From NCBI RefSeq assembly GCF_904846055.1, contig NZ_CAJGYV010000001.1, forward strand, positions 744,001-808,000: a stretch of DNA of 64,000 bases. Direction: 5' to 3'. Every line of letters begins with the position of its first letter. The stretch's first letter is position 1. Made by a program: the position numbers and the translations under genes. Positions 46,263 through 54,912 of this stretch are shown one piece after another. The notes beneath the pieces were generated by a model. The model was not told where the DNA came from and ran no database searches. It was given only the letters and a program-made list of their open reading frames with translations. Source of the stretch: Psychrobacter ciconiae. Its GTDB lineage: Bacteria > Pseudomonadota > Gammaproteobacteria > Pseudomonadales > Moraxellaceae.

Positions 46263-46844
46263 GATTGTTATCCTATCAGCGACAGTTGGTTCATCAGATT
46301 ATCTTATGCCTTATTGCAAAAAGCATGGTTGGCAGCGGCATTATTATAGCAAATAATCGGCTTTAATTGAGTTTATTATTACAAATCAAACGCGTTTACC
46401 GGCAGTTAACCGTAAAAAAGGCTATAAAATCGCGCCTTTTGATAAGGCACGTCACATGTTTGGTAACGATGGCGATTGATGTGATCGTTTTAGCATATTC
46501 TAGCTAAATTTTCCAGTGATAAGTTTTCCAGTGGTTTAAATGGTTTTACAACTCTCCCTGAGCGCCCTGTTAATGGGTCACTGCCTTTTAAAATAGCAGC
46601 ATAGCATCTTATGCGTGATGGTGCTCGATGGCGATAGCGTAGTGCTTGGTTTTTTTGAGTGACGATGCCTGATTTATAAGTGCAATTGAGCCAACCGCCT
46701 CGCACTTGAGCCGCTTTACAATTATAATAAAAACCCTACCCGATAAGCATGAGTGACGTTATGTTTCAGCTGCCTTTTCATCTTGCTTTGTTTTGCCAAC
46801 GCCAAAGGTTAAATCCGCGTTTGGGAAGGTTTTTATCAAAAAAA
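46263..46844. other. Divergent region upstream of pilG and the adaptor lipoprotein
   Basis: Roughly 580 bp (480 if the longer adaptor start is used). TTTTCCAGTG occurs twice within 25 bp near 46510-46535. No RNA gene or credible coding frame was recognised; a short reverse-strand frame at 46490-46705 looks spurious. The pilG promoter should be here, but I cannot point to it. Confidence 0.45.
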
Positions 46845-48026
46845 ATGCGGCTGCCTTTTTTAAGCGGCTGCATTGCTGCAAGCTTGCTCATCAGTGCCTG
46901 CCAGCCGCCTGATGATCTACATGGCGCAACGCTCAACCACAGTGAAAAAAAATCTAAAACGTCAACAAAGTCGCCCATTGTGATTAGCGATGATCGCGTG
47001 ATGATGTCGGCTGACTATATTTTGCCTATTAAGCCGTCGCGATATCAGCCAAGTTTGGGGCTTGAAGGCGTCATCAAGCCGATAAAAAAAACCCAGTTTC
47101 GTCTTTTGCAAGCCGTCCTAGTTAATGAGGTGTTGATTAAAGAAGGTCAGCAGGTAGAAAAAGGTATGCCACTTGCTATCGTCACGCCGGCACTAATAGC
47201 AGCTGATGATGAAGACCGCGACATTACAGAGGGTCAAGATCAACTCGCGTCCGCGGCGACGCTTGAGACAAAAAAAGCGGCTCAACAGGACCGTCAAGAC
47301 AAGAATAAATCCAGCCCAACGGACAAAGACCGCGACAATCAAGCGGATAACGCCAATGCTGAAGCGTTGGAAGAACTGGAAGATTTTGCCGCTACTTCTG
47401 CCGCCCAACCCATCATTATCCGCGCCAGCTACTCAGGGACAGTTGGCAAAATCAATGTTAAAAATGGTCAAACTTTAGCCCCGCAAACCTCACTGCTTAC
47501 CATGAGTGACAATAGCGATTTGCGATTTGTTGCCACACTGCCACTTGACACCAAGCCGCAGCTGTCTATCGGTCAGTCGGTCAATTTTACCGCCGATGAG
47601 TTAACCGATACCTTTAGTGGTCAAGTCAGTCAGTTGCAAGACAGCAGTCAAAATCCCGATGAGCTTTTGATAACTGTCCATGTGATTAACAATGACCTTA
47701 GCCGCGCTAAATTGCAGCCAAACATGATGGCAGCAGGTCGCGTTGACTATGGTCAAATTGAGGTTGGCACGATAGTACCGCTTGAGGGGATTCATGATGT
47801 CGACTTAACCACGCTGCAAAAACCGCCCTTTAAGCCCTTGTCGCCCTTACCGGCGAACGTTTGGATTATCAAGCAAGACTTACGCTTAACCCGCCAACCG
47901 GTTGAAGTGATTGAGTTTAATCCAAATACCAAGCAGTATTTAGTGACAGGAATAAGCAATGACAGTTTAATTTGCTTGGCAAAGCTGCCAATAGAGTCTG
48001 CCGGAAAAAAAGTGGTGGTGTCTTAA
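46845..48026 (+). CDS. Membrane-fusion (HlyD/RND adaptor)-like lipoprotein
   Basis: About 393 residues. Signal LSGCIAASLLISAC predicts a lipoprotein. The barrel-sandwich halves LQAVLVNEVLIKEGQQVEKG and ASYSGTVGKINVKNGQTLA flank an unusually charged linker of about 60 residues (Asp/Lys/Gln/Asn-rich) where adaptors normally have a helical hairpin. A beta-barrel domain follows (SIGQSVNFTADEL, FSGQVSQL). No RND pump, ABC transporter or TolC gene lies beside it. I prefer the ATG at 46845 because it opens the signal peptide; an ATG at 46749 would add 32 residues. Confidence 0.75.
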   Translation: MRLPFLSGCIAASLLISACQPPDDLHGATLNHSEKKSKTSTKSPIVISDDRVMMSADYILPIKPSRYQPSLGLEGVIKPIKKTQFRLLQAVLVNEVLIKEGQQVEKGMPLAIVTPALIAADDEDRDITEGQDQLASAATLETKKAAQQDRQDKNKSSPTDKDRDNQADNANAEALEELEDFAATSAAQPIIIRASYSGTVGKINVKNGQTLAPQTSLLTMSDNSDLRFVATLPLDTKPQLSIGQSVNFTADELTDTFSGQVSQLQDSSQNPDELLITVHVINNDLSRAKLQPNMMAAGRVDYGQIEVGTIVPLEGIHDVDLTTLQKPPFKPLSPLPANVWIIKQDLRLTRQPVEVIEFNPNTKQYLVTGISNDSLICLAKLPIESAGKKVVVS

Positions 48027-48105
48027 CATTAACCATCAATATCGACTTTTTGAGCGCCTTTTTTGTTTTTAAGCGCTGCTGGTTTGCTGAAAAATGGCAG
48101 TTTTA

Positions 48106-48129
48106 GTTACAACACACAGAAAATGTAAC
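48106..48129. promoter_or_regulatory. GTTACA inverted repeat upstream of the response regulator
   Basis: GTTACA and TGTAAC are perfect 6-bp arms around 12 bases, about 190 bp upstream of the response-regulator start. GTTACA also forms part of the RstA-type box in enterobacteria. It could be an autoregulatory site, but this is weak inference. Confidence 0.3.
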
Positions 48130-48320
48130 AAAGTGTCTATTGTTTAGTAATGTGGCTTTTAGGCAAAATAGAGTGAGGTTTAGGGCTTTTTTAATTTTCT
48201 ATTTTTATAAGTTTTATAAGCTTTTATCTTTTTAAGCTTCTAGTTAAAGTTTCAATTTTCAGTAGTTTTATAATAACAATTGATGTTTTGAGTTGACCCC
48301 ATTTTTATAAAGGACAAAGT

Positions 48321-49043
48321 ATGAGTAAGCAAATTTTATTGATTGAAGATGATCCTGATTTGGCAGAGTTGATCAGTGATTATTTGACCATGAACTATTA
48401 TGACGTTCATCATGCAGGACTGGGTCAAGAAGGTCTTGATATTTTAGACACCAAAGAGCGCGATATTGATTTGGTGGTGCTCGATTTGATGCTTCCTGAT
48501 ATGGATGGAATGCAAGTTTGCCAAAAAATCCGCGGCAATAAAAACAATCTGACCAATAAAGTTCCCATCATCATGCTCACGGCAAAAGGCGATACCACCG
48601 ATCGCGTTTTGGGGCTTGAGATGGGCGCGGATGATTATATCGCTAAGCCCTTTGAGCCGCGCGAATTGCTTGCGCGCATTCGTGCTGTCATTCGCCGTCA
48701 TGAGCAGCCAAACCAAGCAGACAGTCAATCGGACAGCTTGACCTTTGGTCGCTTAAGCGTATTTCCAGACAGTCATGAAGTGACGATTGATGATAAGCCG
48801 GTGCGCTTGACCACGCATCAATTTCAGCTGCTGCATTATTTTGCAACCCACTCAGGAAAGGTGCTTAACCGCGAGCAGCTTTGGCAGGCAATGCCCAATG
48901 ATGACAGCTCGGACAATATTGACCGCGCCATTGACGTTCATATTTCACGCCTGCGAGCACTGATTGAGGACAACCCACGCCAGCCAAAACGTATCATTAC
49001 CGTTCGCGGCGTCGGCTATCAGTTTGCCACCGACCAAGTATGA
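48321..49043 (+). CDS. OmpR/PhoB-family response regulator (RstA-like)
   Basis: 240 residues. The receiver has LIEDDPDLAEL, phospho-acceptor Asp55 in VVLDLMLPDMDG, and DDYIAKPFEPREL. The winged-helix domain has RLTTHQFQLLHYFATHSGKV and DVHISRLRALIEDNP, then GVGYQF. It pairs with the sensor kinase 87 bp downstream. The overall look is nearest to RstA/CpxR/OmpR, but I cannot name the stimulus. The ATG follows AAAGGACAAAGT. Confidence 0.9.
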   Translation: MSKQILLIEDDPDLAELISDYLTMNYYDVHHAGLGQEGLDILDTKERDIDLVVLDLMLPDMDGMQVCQKIRGNKNNLTNKVPIIMLTAKGDTTDRVLGLEMGADDYIAKPFEPRELLARIRAVIRRHEQPNQADSQSDSLTFGRLSVFPDSHEVTIDDKPVRLTTHQFQLLHYFATHSGKVLNREQLWQAMPNDDSSDNIDRAIDVHISRLRALIEDNPRQPKRIITVRGVGYQFATDQV

Positions 49044-49130
49044 TCTGAAGTTGGCGTCATACCACTATCGAAATTAATACGCAGCCGCAGTTCAGTTAGG
49101 TGCTGACGGCTGCACGCTATAGAGAGCGCT

Positions 49131-51062
49131 ATGCAGCAATTAGGGTTTCGGTCAGTTTTTGCCAAATTATTTGCAAGCGTGATGCTGGCATTGATTTTAT
49201 TTGCCGCCGCCATGGTGGCGCTGACCCAACTTGTCCATGATAAAGATGCCGGAATCCGCTCGGAGGTTTTAGCGACGCAAATTTTGGGACAAATTGACCC
49301 ATTTTTGCAAGAATTAAACATCGCTGTTGGTAAAGAAAATCGCTTGCAAGCTCGGTTCATGCTGGCGGTGGTTAAAAAAAGCTTTGATATTTTTGATGAG
49401 TCGTTGCAAGCCAAAATGGGGCTTTATGACACTGATGGTCATTTACTGATGCAAACGGACAACAGCGATTTGCCACTTGAATTACCTGCTACGCCTTCAC
49501 TGCTTAACCGAGTTTTCCCCTCATTTGCCGACAATCAAGCCCCAACGCAAGCTCAAGTGCTCAGCAGTACCGGCTATACGCTGCTTTATGAATCAAGGCT
49601 GCCACCCAAAAAGCCGGCATTTTCCGCGGCTTTAAACTTATTTACCGGAACGCTTTTGCTGCTTATCATCATGGCAGGGGTGCTTTGGTGGATTGCGCGC
49701 TCAATCACGTGGCAAATCAATCAGATGAGCCGGCAAATGGTGCAGTTGGGCGATGGCAACTTTAGCGTCCGCGTTAATGCTCGCGGTAATGATGAGATTG
49801 CCACCCTTGCCCGCGGCTTTAACCAAGCGGCGCAAAAAATCGAGCAACTGATTAATGCCAACAGCCTGCTTTTAGCGCATGCCTCGCACGAGCTGCGAAC
49901 CCCCATCACCCGAATTCGCTTGCAAATTGAAATGATGGATATGCTTGCTGCAAGCCTGCCTGAAGCAACCAAAGCTAAATTTGACAAACGCGCCGAAGCC
50001 ATCAACCGCGATTTGTCAGGACTCAATGACTTGGTTGAGAGCATTTTGCTCGTCAGTCGCTTAGATGCCGGTCACGCGATGCAGCAGGTTGAGCGCCTTG
50101 ATATTTATAACTTAGTCAATCAAGAACGCCAGCATTATCCTGAGGCGACCTTGATTGGTGAGCATTTGACCATTGACGGTCAGCCGCCGCTGCTTACCCA
50201 TTTGATTCGCAACTTGCTTGACAACGCCATGCTTCATGGCACGCCGCCGGTCACCATTTTGATTTATGGTGTTCAAGAGGCAGAAGCTGCTAGCATCGTT
50301 CCAGATTATTTACTGCAAACGGTGATGGCAAACAGCTTTTTTGTCGATGATAACGACGATTTTCAATGGGCAGCAACGCTGATTAACCCAGACGACACTG
50401 ACGCGCAAACCTTTGCTGACCCAATCGTTTACTGTAATGGCGATTCGGTCAGCCCCAAAAAACTGACCGCACTGACCAACGTTTCTATTGATAACGGCAA
50501 TTTACAGATGCTCCGTAACCGCGCCTTTTTCCCAATTAATGATTTAAGCGGTTGGCTAAAACAAGCCGTTTGGCGGTCGCCGACGCTTGATCGCCACTTG
50601 GACCACCCAGAAACCCTGCTCAAGAATAATCAAAGCTCGTCAAAATCTGCCCAAAAAAATACGCCCGCTGCCAGTCCAAAAGCTAAAAACGACACGGTAC
50701 AAAAAGAGAGCCTGTTCAGGAAACATTTGCGTAAAGTCAAAGCCGATCCCCCGCGCCCTGCCCCCAAGTTTGCGGTCATTGCGGTCATTGATGAAGGTCA
50801 CGGCATCCCTGAGGACAAACGCGAGGAAATCTTTAGCCCGTTTGTCAGGCTTCAGCAAAAGAAAAAAGGCTCAGGGCTTGGGCTGTCCCTTGTCTCGCAA
50901 ATCGTTACCGCTCATCAAGGTCAAATTATCACCGACACCATCAATGGTCACACGCGGTTTTTAGTGGTGCTTCCCGTTCGGCACGACCCGCATTTTCGCT
51001 ATAACGACAAATTAAAAGCCGTGAAAGCCACTAAAACTGATACCAAGGTGACGACGGCTTAA
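49131..51062 (+). CDS. Sensor histidine kinase with a large insertion in the ATPase domain
   Basis: 643 residues. Membrane segments lie near residues 10-30 and 170-190 with a periplasmic loop between, then HAMP (MSRQMVQLGDGNFSVRVNARG) and the H-box HASHELRTPITRIRL with His253. The N-box NLLDNAMLHG has Asn near 365, but the G1 motif DEGHGIPED comes only at about residue 554. The usual distance is a few tens of residues, so about 150 residues are inserted. The insertion includes an Asp-rich part and a low-complexity Ser/Lys/Pro-rich part. The GSGLGLSL motif ends a complete catalytic core. Partner of the upstream regulator. Confidence 0.88.
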   Translation: MQQLGFRSVFAKLFASVMLALILFAAAMVALTQLVHDKDAGIRSEVLATQILGQIDPFLQELNIAVGKENRLQARFMLAVVKKSFDIFDESLQAKMGLYDTDGHLLMQTDNSDLPLELPATPSLLNRVFPSFADNQAPTQAQVLSSTGYTLLYESRLPPKKPAFSAALNLFTGTLLLLIIMAGVLWWIARSITWQINQMSRQMVQLGDGNFSVRVNARGNDEIATLARGFNQAAQKIEQLINANSLLLAHASHELRTPITRIRLQIEMMDMLAASLPEATKAKFDKRAEAINRDLSGLNDLVESILLVSRLDAGHAMQQVERLDIYNLVNQERQHYPEATLIGEHLTIDGQPPLLTHLIRNLLDNAMLHGTPPVTILIYGVQEAEAASIVPDYLLQTVMANSFFVDDNDDFQWAATLINPDDTDAQTFADPIVYCNGDSVSPKKLTALTNVSIDNGNLQMLRNRAFFPINDLSGWLKQAVWRSPTLDRHLDHPETLLKNNQSSSKSAQKNTPAASPKAKNDTVQKESLFRKHLRKVKADPPRPAPKFAVIAVIDEGHGIPEDKREEIFSPFVRLQQKKKGSGLGLSLVSQIVTAHQGQIITDTINGHTRFLVVLPVRHDPHFRYNDKLKAVKATKTDTKVTTA

Positions 51063-51190
51063 CCAAATGGCAGTAACGCGCCGTTTGCTAAAAACTGCCA
51101 ATGGTGCAATAACTGCCTAGAACCACATTGCAAAATGCTAATTGCTCAATCTACAGTCACCTCTCACCATATCCAAATCACTTTAAAATA

Positions 51191-51199
51191 TGCTATATT
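51191..51199 (+). promoter_or_regulatory. Extended -10 promoter candidate for metNI
   Basis: TGC followed by TATATT, about 56 bp upstream of the metN ATG. I see no SAM riboswitch-like structure in 51063-51254. Confidence 0.4.
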
Positions 51200-51254
51200 A
51201 TCGCCCTTTCATTTGACGCAGTTGCGCGTTTCCTTCAAAACTACTGAGCACTTC

Positions 51255-52022
51255 ATGACTGATATGATCGTTTTAAACGAGGTGACCAAGCGCTTTTTAA
51301 AAGACCGCGCCCGCCGTGGTGATAACGCTGCACATTGGTTTACCGCTGTTGCCCCCACTACTTTGAGCGTCAAACAAGGCGAGATTTTTGGGTTAATGGG
51401 CTACTCCGGTGCGGGAAAATCAACGCTACTTCGGCTTATCAACCTACTTGAGCGCCCTGATAGCGGTAGCGTGGTGATCGATGGCGTGGATTTAACCACT
51501 TTATCTGCAAGCGAGCTTCGGGTGGCGCGCCACAATATCGGGATGATTTTTCAGCAGTTTAATTTGATGAGTAATCGCACCGTTTTTGACAATGTGGCGT
51601 TTAATTTGACCGTTTCCGGATTTGCTCGTGATAAGATTAAAGACCGCGTTATGGAGTGCTTAGACATTGTCGATTTAACCGACCGCGCGGGTCATTTTCC
51701 GGCGCAACTGTCCGGTGGTCAAAAGCAGCGTGTGGGCATCGCGCGCGCCATTGCTCCAAACCCAAAAGTGCTGCTTGCCGATGAACCCACCTCGGCGCTT
51801 GACCCTGCAACGACAAGAAGCCTGCTTGCCTGCCTGCAAGACATCAATGACAAGCTTGGGGTGACCATCGTCATTGTAACTCATGAAATGAGCGTGATTC
51901 GCAGACTTTGCCATCGCGCTGCCTTGTTGCACCAAGGCGAGCTGTTGGAAGTGGCACCCATTGTTGATGGCAGTATTCAAGCGGCGACCACCATTGGTCA
52001 AGGCTTGGTTCAAGAAGATTGA
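51255..52022 (+). CDS. metN: Methionine ABC transporter ATP-binding protein MetN, short form
   Basis: 255 residues. Walker A GYSGAGKST, Q-loop IFQQFNLM, signature LSGGQKQRVGIARAI, Walker B VLLADEPTSALDP and H-loop VTHEMSVI are all present. E. coli MetN is 343 residues and carries a C-terminal regulatory NIL domain that binds methionine. Here the protein ends right after the ATPase domain, so transinhibition by methionine is probably absent. The N terminus has an insertion near RARRGDNAAHWF. The start at 51255 gives the normal N terminus; a longer reading from 51135 is unlikely. Confidence 0.9.
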   Translation: MTDMIVLNEVTKRFLKDRARRGDNAAHWFTAVAPTTLSVKQGEIFGLMGYSGAGKSTLLRLINLLERPDSGSVVIDGVDLTTLSASELRVARHNIGMIFQQFNLMSNRTVFDNVAFNLTVSGFARDKIKDRVMECLDIVDLTDRAGHFPAQLSGGQKQRVGIARAIAPNPKVLLADEPTSALDPATTRSLLACLQDINDKLGVTIVIVTHEMSVIRRLCHRAALLHQGELLEVAPIVDGSIQAATTIGQGLVQED

Positions 52023-52035
52023 TAAGGCATAAATT

Positions 52036-52722
52036 ATGATAACTGGTTCAGAGCTTGCTGCCGCTATCGATAAACTTGTGACGCTGCGTCCTGAGATTAT
52101 AAAAGCGACCATCGACACCTTTGTGATGCTTGGTATTTCAACGTTTGCGGCAATTGTCATTGGCGGCTTGTTTGGCATTTTTTTATTTTTATCCAGTGAC
52201 AAGCAGTTTTTGCAAAATAAAGCGCTTTATGGCTTTTTAGGCGCAATCACCAACTTCATGCGCGCCTTTCCGTTCGTCATTTTAATGATTGCCATGAGTC
52301 CACTCACCAAAACCATTATTGGTACGGGGATTGGTCCGATTGCCGCCTCACTGGTGCTTGCGATTGCCGGATCGTTTTATTTTGCAAGATTGGTTGAGCA
52401 AAACCTTCGTGAAGTGCCGCGCGGCATCATTGAGGCGACCGAGTCAATGGGCGCACGACCCTTTACGATTGTTAAGGTGCTGCTCAATGAAGCGCGCTCA
52501 GGGCTTGTGTTGTCGGTCACCATTTTGTGCATCAGCTTGCTGTCGTATTCAGCGGCGGCTGGGATGATTGGCGGTGGCGGCTTGGGTGATTTGGCAATCC
52601 GCTACGGTTATTATCGTTACCAAACCGAAGTGATGGTTTTTATCGTTGTCATGCTCTCGGTCATGGTCATCAGTATTCAAGCGATTGGCAACTGGCTGGC
52701 AACGCGACTTGATAAAAGATAA
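52036..52722 (+). CDS. metI: Methionine ABC transporter permease MetI
   Basis: 228 residues with five membrane segments. The permease motif contains VPRGIIEATESMGARPFTIV, followed by LLSYSAAAGMIGGGGLGDLA and RYGYYRYQTEVM, diagnostic of MetI. It starts 13 bp after metN. A hairpin between metI and metQ may reduce read-through. Confidence 0.95.
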   Translation: MITGSELAAAIDKLVTLRPEIIKATIDTFVMLGISTFAAIVIGGLFGIFLFLSSDKQFLQNKALYGFLGAITNFMRAFPFVILMIAMSPLTKTIIGTGIGPIAASLVLAIAGSFYFARLVEQNLREVPRGIIEATESMGARPFTIVKVLLNEARSGLVLSVTILCISLLSYSAAAGMIGGGGLGDLAIRYGYYRYQTEVMVFIVVMLSVMVISIQAIGNWLATRLDKR

Positions 52723-52818
52723 TTAGACGCTAAAAGGTAAAAATAAGCGCAAATGGCGATTTGCAATTTATCATTATTTTTAAAACCCCTTTATCTTCTC
52801 ATGCCAATTTATCGATCA

Positions 52819-52857
52819 AACCGCGCTTGACTTTAGCAGTTAACGCGGTTAATTTTT
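52819..52857 (+). terminator. Intercistronic hairpin between metI and metQ
   Basis: AACCGCG and CGCGGTT form an outer 7-bp stem, TTGAC and GTTAA an inner stem with one G-T pair, with one bulged C and a seven-base loop. AATTTTT follows. It looks like a Rho-independent terminator or attenuator 97 bp after metI and 55 bp before metQ. Confidence 0.6.
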
Positions 52858-52911
52858 AAACGTTTTAGCAATCTTTATTATAAATTTCTATTTTTCATTT
52901 AAGGACTTTTT

Positions 52912-53916
52912 ATGAAATTGACAGATATCAGCCGCCAGTTGGCAGGCGCATTTGCAGCCGTTGGCGTGTCAGGATTGGTGCTCGTGGGTTGCAGCAACTC
53001 ATCGGCGCCCGAGACGACCAAAGAACCCGTCAACGAAACCACAACCAACGGTGAAACCAGCAGCTCGGCAAATGGCGATATCGACCCCGACCATACCAAA
53101 ATCGTCATTGGCACCACCGAAGGCGACTTTGCGGATATGGTTCGCAATCAAGTCAAAAAATCGCTTGAAGATCAAGGTTATGAGGTGGAGTTGGTTACTT
53201 TTACCGATTATGTTCGCCCAAACTTGGCGCTCGCGGAAGGCGATTTGGACATCAATATTTTCCAGCATAAGCCATATCTTGATACTTTTAAAGCAGAAAA
53301 TAAGCTTGATTTGGTTGAAGTGTTCCAAGTCCCAACCGCGCCGCTTGGCATTTATTCTGGCAAAAAAACCAAGCTTGATGACGCGTTTAAAGGCATGAGC
53401 GTGTCCGCGCCTAACGACCCAAGCAACTTTGCGCGTGCGCTTGTGATGATGGACGATTTGGGCTGGATTAAATTAAAAGACAACATCGACCCGTTGACCG
53501 CCTCAAAAGCCGATATCGCAGACAACAGCAAATTCGACATTAAAATCGTTGAACTAGAAGCGGCGCAATTGCCGCGTGCTCGCGATGAAGTCGACTTTGC
53601 CATCATTAACGGCAACTACGCGACCGACGCTGGCATCAAACTCACCGAAGCGTTATTCCAAGAGCCAAGCTTTGCTTACGTGAACTGGTCAGCGGTGAAA
53701 GCTTCTGACGTCGATAAAAAATGGGTCAAAGACATCACCGAAGCTTACAATTCAGAAGCCTTTAAAAAGTACGCTCACGACAGCTTCCCTGGTTATAAAT
53801 ATCCCAAAATTTGGGGCGCGGACAACAAAGCGCACATGGGAAATGGTCAAGAAAAATCGGCTGATACTGCCAATACTGACGCGGCGGCTCCTGCTGAAAC
53901 TGCAAAAGCAAAATAA
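52912..53916 (+). CDS. metQ: Methionine-binding lipoprotein MetQ
   Basis: 334 residues, somewhat longer than the usual 270-280 because of low-complexity Thr/Ser/Asn-rich (after the lipobox) and Ala-rich (C-terminal) tails. Lipobox SGLVLVGC. Family motifs include NIFQHKPYLDTFKAEN, APLGIYSGK, APNDPSNFARAL and FAIINGNYATDAGI. It delivers methionine to MetNI at the inner membrane. It probably has its own promoter after the preceding hairpin, allowing excess binding protein. Confidence 0.95.
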   Translation: MKLTDISRQLAGAFAAVGVSGLVLVGCSNSSAPETTKEPVNETTTNGETSSSANGDIDPDHTKIVIGTTEGDFADMVRNQVKKSLEDQGYEVELVTFTDYVRPNLALAEGDLDINIFQHKPYLDTFKAENKLDLVEVFQVPTAPLGIYSGKKTKLDDAFKGMSVSAPNDPSNFARALVMMDDLGWIKLKDNIDPLTASKADIADNSKFDIKIVELEAAQLPRARDEVDFAIINGNYATDAGIKLTEALFQEPSFAYVNWSAVKASDVDKKWVKDITEAYNSEAFKKYAHDSFPGYKYPKIWGADNKAHMGNGQEKSADTANTDAAAPAETAKAK

Positions 53917-53952
53917 ACTTTTTCAGCAAGCCTTTTTTAGTTTAGGATTATC

Positions 53953-53981
53953 AAAAAACGCTCATTAAATGGGCGTTTTTT
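53953..53981 (+). terminator. Terminator of metQ
   Basis: AAAAAACGC and GCGTTTTTT with an inner TCAT/ATGG stem (one T-G pair). It is the first of two back-to-back terminators between convergent metQ and ccmE. Confidence 0.85.
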
Positions 53982-54002
53982 TATTTTAAAAAATTAGCGC
54001 TA

Positions 54003-54034
54003 AAAAAAGCCACAATGGCTATTGCGGCTTTTTT
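54003..54034 (-). terminator. Terminator of the ccm operon
   Basis: AAAAAAGCC and GGCTTTTTT with an inner CAAT/ATTG stem and GGCT loop. It lies 11 bp beyond the ccmE stop. Confidence 0.85.
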
Positions 54035-54045
54035 GTTTAGCAGAC

Positions 54046-54546
54046 TTACTGAACCAACGTCGTTGTTTCATGAACCTTTTCGGCAGGCTTGTATTGCTCA
54101 GATGGCGGAGTGACGCCGTTGCGGTTATTTTCTTTGAGCGATTTGGCAACCTCAGGCGGCATATAGTTTTCATCGTGTTTTGCAAGCACTTCACTTGCCA
54201 CAAAGGTTTTGCCTTGCATTTTTCCGGTAGCTACAACACCTGAATTTTCGGCAAACAAATCGGGCAAAATACCTTGATAAGTGACCGGAACGGTCGATTT
54301 AAAATCGGTGATGGCAAATTGAACGCTTAACGGGTCGTTGGGCGCGCGCTGAACGCTTCCTGCCACCACCATTCCGCCTGCGCGAATGCGCTTATCTTGC
54401 GGCGCTTCATTATGAGCAATCGCGGTTGGGTCAAAATAATAATCGGTTTGCTGACCGATGGCGTAAATAACCAAGGCGACCGCAATAGCAGCCCCAACAA
54501 GCGTAAACATCACCCACATTAGCTTTTTGCGACGAACGGCGTTCAT
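54046..54546 (-). CDS. ccmE: Cytochrome c maturation heme chaperone CcmE
   Basis: 166 residues. An N-terminal membrane anchor ([19 protein letters not shown]) is followed by an OB-fold with [11 protein letters not shown] and the covalent heme-binding His in [13 protein letters not shown]. It carries heme from CcmC to CcmF. It is the last gene of this leftward ccm set; ccmF, ccmG and ccmH do not follow, since two terminators and metQ come next. Confidence 0.95.
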   Translation of the reverse strand: MNAVRRKKLMWVMFTLVGAAIAVALVIYAIGQQTDYYFDPTAIAHNEAPQDKRIRAGGMVVAGSVQRAPNDPLSVQFAITDFKSTVPVTYQGILPDLFAENSGVVATGKMQGKTFVASEVLAKHDENYMPPEVAKSLKENNRNGVTPPSEQYKPAEKVHETTTLVQ

Positions 54547-54654
54547 TGTGCAACCTCTTAACTTATCTTACTGATATGATACCATTTTTTTAGCAATCAT
54601 CATAAGTGATATCAACAATGATTTTGCTAAACATATAATATGGTGGGCTAAATG

Positions 54655-54873
54655 TTAATCGAGATTTTTTGGCGATTTTACTGATTTTTGGCGACCGGAC
54701 TGGCGGATATCTTGAATGGCAAGCTGCTTGATAAGCGCCTGACGCTGACGGCGGCTATAAATGATAAACCCGAGCATCACGCCAACGGTAATCGCCCAAC
54801 ACGACCAAACAAACGCGCCATGATTTCCCATCGCGATAAAATCGGCAAAATCATAAAAATAAGGCTGCATCAA
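54655..54873 (-). CDS. ccmD: CcmD, small membrane subunit
   Basis: 72 residues. FADFIAMGNHGAFVWSCW precedes a single membrane segment (AITVGVMLGFIIY), followed by a basic RRQRQ stretch, the usual CcmD layout. It helps release holo-CcmE from CcmABC. It lies between ccmC (39 bp) and ccmE (108 bp). Confidence 0.85.
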   Translation of the reverse strand: MMQPYFYDFADFIAMGNHGAFVWSCWAITVGVMLGFIIYSRRQRQALIKQLAIQDIRQSGRQKSVKSPKNLD

Positions 54874-54912
54874 GCACTCCTAAATGGTTTGAGTAGTTGG
54901 GGTTGGCAAAAT

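Noticed and set aside
46505..46540. Direct repeat TTTTCCAGTG, two copies
   Set aside because: Only two short copies with no spacer regularity; not a CRISPR or an integration site on this evidence.
46490..46705. Reverse-strand 71-codon frame upstream of pilG
   Set aside because: No ribosome-binding site or recognisable motif; probably a chance frame in the divergent promoter region.
51063..51254. Possible SAM riboswitch or T-box before metN
   Set aside because: I could not find the conserved helices; only a promoter-like element is visible.
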